In this document: positions 46,550 to 48,230 of the stretch, in pieces
Position numbering within the stretch: the first letter of the stretch is position 1
Layout: each line of letters starts with the position of its first letter
Source: Deltaproteobacteria bacterium
Lineage (GTDB): Bacteria > Desulfobacterota > Desulfobulbia > Desulfobulbales > Desulfocapsaceae
DNA: 48,230 nt
Direction of reading: 5' to 3'
NCBI GenBank assembly: GCA_002747805.1
Contig: PDQP01000052.1
Location: 1-48,230 of the forward strand
Made by a program: the position numbers and the translations under genes
The notes under the pieces: generated by a model
What the model was told of the DNA's origin: nothing
Databases searched by the model: none
Seen by the model: only the letters and a program-made list of their open reading frames with translations

Positions 46550-47324
46550 GGATTATTTTCAAACCTTCAAGGGTTAGCATTGGTTCAATATGGTCAATCA
46601 TGGCCGAGCAGGGAGCGATTATCTCTGCCATGCCGCCGGTGGCGAGGATGGTAAAGGGATTTCCTTCCCTGGTCATCTCATTTTTCAAATCCCTTGAAAT
46701 GCCGTCAATCATGGCGCCGTAGCCGTGCAAGGCACCAAGAACCATGGAATCAACCGTGTTTTTGCCGATGATTGACTTTGGTTTTTTGCCAATATCAATC
46801 TGCGGCAGTTTGGCGGCCTTGGCAGACAAGGCATCCATAGACAGGGCGATGCCGGGCAAAATCATGCCGCCCAGGTATTTGCAGTCTGCCGAGATGCAGT
46901 CAAAGGTGATGGCAGTGCCGAAATCGATAACAATCGAATCGCCGCTATACTTATGCCAGGCAGCAATGGCGTTGACCAGCCGATCGGCACCGACCTCGGC
47001 CGGTTGTTCAACCTCAATGCCGATCATGGAACCGACTGAAATACTGTCAACAATAAAAGGCTCTTCCTTCAGGCTGTTACTTAAATATCTTCGGCCATAA
47101 TCCAGCCATACCGCCTCAAGTTTGGGGACAACACTTGAAATAATCAGATGATGAATGCCGGTATGCTCAAGATTAGCCAGATTAAACAGGGTTTGGTAAG
47201 TTGCAGCAATTTCATCGCTGGTCTGGTTTTTATGCGAGGAAGTCCGCCAGGTTTCAAGCAGGTTGTTTTTCTTATAAACCCCTGTAACTATGTGTGAATT
47301 TCCTATATCTACCACAAAAAGCAT
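46521..47324 (-). CDS. coaX: Type III pantothenate kinase
   Basis: 'MLFVVDIGNSHIVTGVYKKN', 'GADRLVNAIAAWHKYSGDSIVIDFGTAITFDCI', 'GGMILPGIALSMDALSAKAAKLPQID'. Confidence 0.97.
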   Translation of the reverse strand: MLFVVDIGNSHIVTGVYKKNNLLETWRTSSHKNQTSDEIAATYQTLFNLANLEHTGIHHLIISSVVPKLEAVWLDYGRRYLSNSLKEEPFIVDSISVGSMIGIEVEQPAEVGADRLVNAIAAWHKYSGDSIVIDFGTAITFDCISADCKYLGGMILPGIALSMDALSAKAAKLPQIDIGKKPKSIIGKNTVDSMVLGALHGYGAMIDGISRDLKNEMTREGNPFTILATGGMAEIIAPCSAMIDHIEPMLTLEGLKIIHEKKTAGKA

Positions 47325-47429
47325 TGCCGACCCCGATAATTTTTATTATTTGTATCTTGTATGCACAAGGCATTTACAACATTTATCGGCTGGAAAAAAG
47401 ATATTTTTTGTGAAAAGGAAGGATGAGGG

Positions 47430-47624
47430 GTGGCAAAGAAAAATTACCGGAGAAAAAAACTGGGCGATTATCAATGTCATTGCTGCGGCCAAAAAAGGCC
47501 GTTCTGCTGGTCTTGCCCCTGCGGATTCCAAATTTGCCCTGAATGCTTCGAGGAAAATAAATGGGGCATCAGTAACGGCCCGACCTGGATCTGCCCGGAC
47601 TGCGAGCGGATCAGAATGATGTAA
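47430..47624 (+). CDS. 64-aa Cys-rich zinc-binding-like small protein
   Basis: 'YQCHCCGQKRPFCWSCPCGFQICPECFEENKWGISNGPTWICPDCE'; several CxxC/CxC motifs. Confidence 0.85.
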   Translation: MAKKNYRRKKLGDYQCHCCGQKRPFCWSCPCGFQICPECFEENKWGISNGPTWICPDCERIRMM

Positions 47625-47627
47625 GTG

Positions 47628-47822
47628 TTAACAAGAACGTTCAGATTTATAATTGTAAGTTTCGTCCCATTCTAGCTTCCCTAAAATATCTACAATACTT
47701 TTCTCTTCTCTCCGTGCAATAAATTCCTGTAAGGCTCTGGTAACAGCATCTTTTACTGTACTTTCACCACTTACTTTCAAGACATGTTCTATTAACTTGG
47801 AATCAATGGCAAGGTTGGTCAT
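47628..47822 (-). CDS. VapB-family antitoxin-like protein (no adjacent vapC)
   Basis: 'MTNLAIDSKLIEHVLKVSGESTVKDAVTRALQEFIARREEKSIVDILGKLEWDETYNYKSERSC' has the VapB layout (N-terminal DNA-binding segment plus C-terminal acidic/aromatic tail). Confidence 0.8.
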   Translation of the reverse strand: MTNLAIDSKLIEHVLKVSGESTVKDAVTRALQEFIARREEKSIVDILGKLEWDETYNYKSERSC

Positions 47823-47940
47823 GCTTCTGCCCCCATTCTTATAATCATATTTTTAATTTTGATGGACTAGTAAAAACTCCATCGGTACTGCTGGAATGCC
47901 GAATGCAACACCAGTCCTAGTGAAGTCTTTCCATAGTTTA

Positions 47941-48230
47941 TCATAAATATTTTTGTATTTTTCTATAAAAATATTCTCCCTTTTCCTGCTCTTCTTCCTC
48001 GGTATTTCCTGAAACGGCATGTAAATAATGATAAAAACTTTGCTTTACATTCTTGATAATAAACCTGTAAAAATCATTTTTATCGTTTTCCAGATTACAT
48101 TTTTCCAGAGATTTATAATATTTTTGCCTATCAATATTTTCTCCAGAAATATTTGTGATCGGGAAACCATTTTGTAATAAAATCAAATTCATTACAAGCC
48201 TTGAGGTTCTGCCGTTTCCATCAATAAAAG
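47941..48230 (-). CDS. Fic family protein, C-terminal part (5' truncated by window end)
   Basis: In-frame upstream of the listed ORF: '...[24 protein letters not shown]', i.e. the DGNGRTxR half of the Fic motif. Confidence 0.85.
   Translation of the reverse strand, partial: FIDGNGRTSRLVMNLILLQNGFPITNISGENIDRQKYYKSLEKCNLENDKNDFYRFIIKNVKQSFYHYLHAVSGNTEEEEQEKGEYFYRKIQKYL

Overview
This is a 48.2 kb chromosomal window. It is mostly core and housekeeping DNA, and gene content and order suggest a deltaproteobacterium / Desulfobacterota (inference from protein character only). Left to right: the 3' end of a PilY1-like pilus adhesin with Ca-binding-like DxDGDG loops and a small secreted protein; a sensor histidine kinase whose best start codon appears non-canonical; an IS30-family transposase remnant; alaS; an F1Fo ATP synthase operon (b', b, delta, alpha, gamma, beta, epsilon, without a/c); a lipoprotein AMIN/amidase_3; mutS; a HIT protein; a YfcE-like phosphoesterase; an LbtU-like porin; a diguanylate cyclase with two periplasmic SBP_bac_3 domains; a YkgJ-type cysteine-cluster protein; a tightly packed LytM/M23 - bactofilin - four GT2 - polyprenyl glycosylphosphotransferase cluster; coaBC; an orphan XRE regulator; a 1396-aa SNF2 helicase; comM/yifB; a DUF3352-like protein; thiL; a dCMP deaminase; an alpha/beta hydrolase; tRNA-His; a zinc-ribbon protein; a PDT-ACT-TyrA fusion; an SH3 protein; an LD-carboxypeptidase; coaX; a tiny Cys-rich protein; an orphan VapB; and a partial Fic protein. 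I found no CRISPR array and no obvious defence island. The most interesting items are (i) a 145-bp nested long-hairpin element beside tRNA-His (42067-42211), (ii) an 11-nt tandem repeat that creates two ATGA-overlapping mini-ORFs at the start of HIT-mutS (17379-17404), (iii) the LytM-bactofilin-glycosyltransferase cluster, (iv) a terminator-like hairpin in the atp operon leader, (v) the divergent PDT-ACT-TyrA fusion, and (vi) the large SNF2 ATPase with an unassigned N-terminal half. All calls come from reading the sequence; no database search was run.
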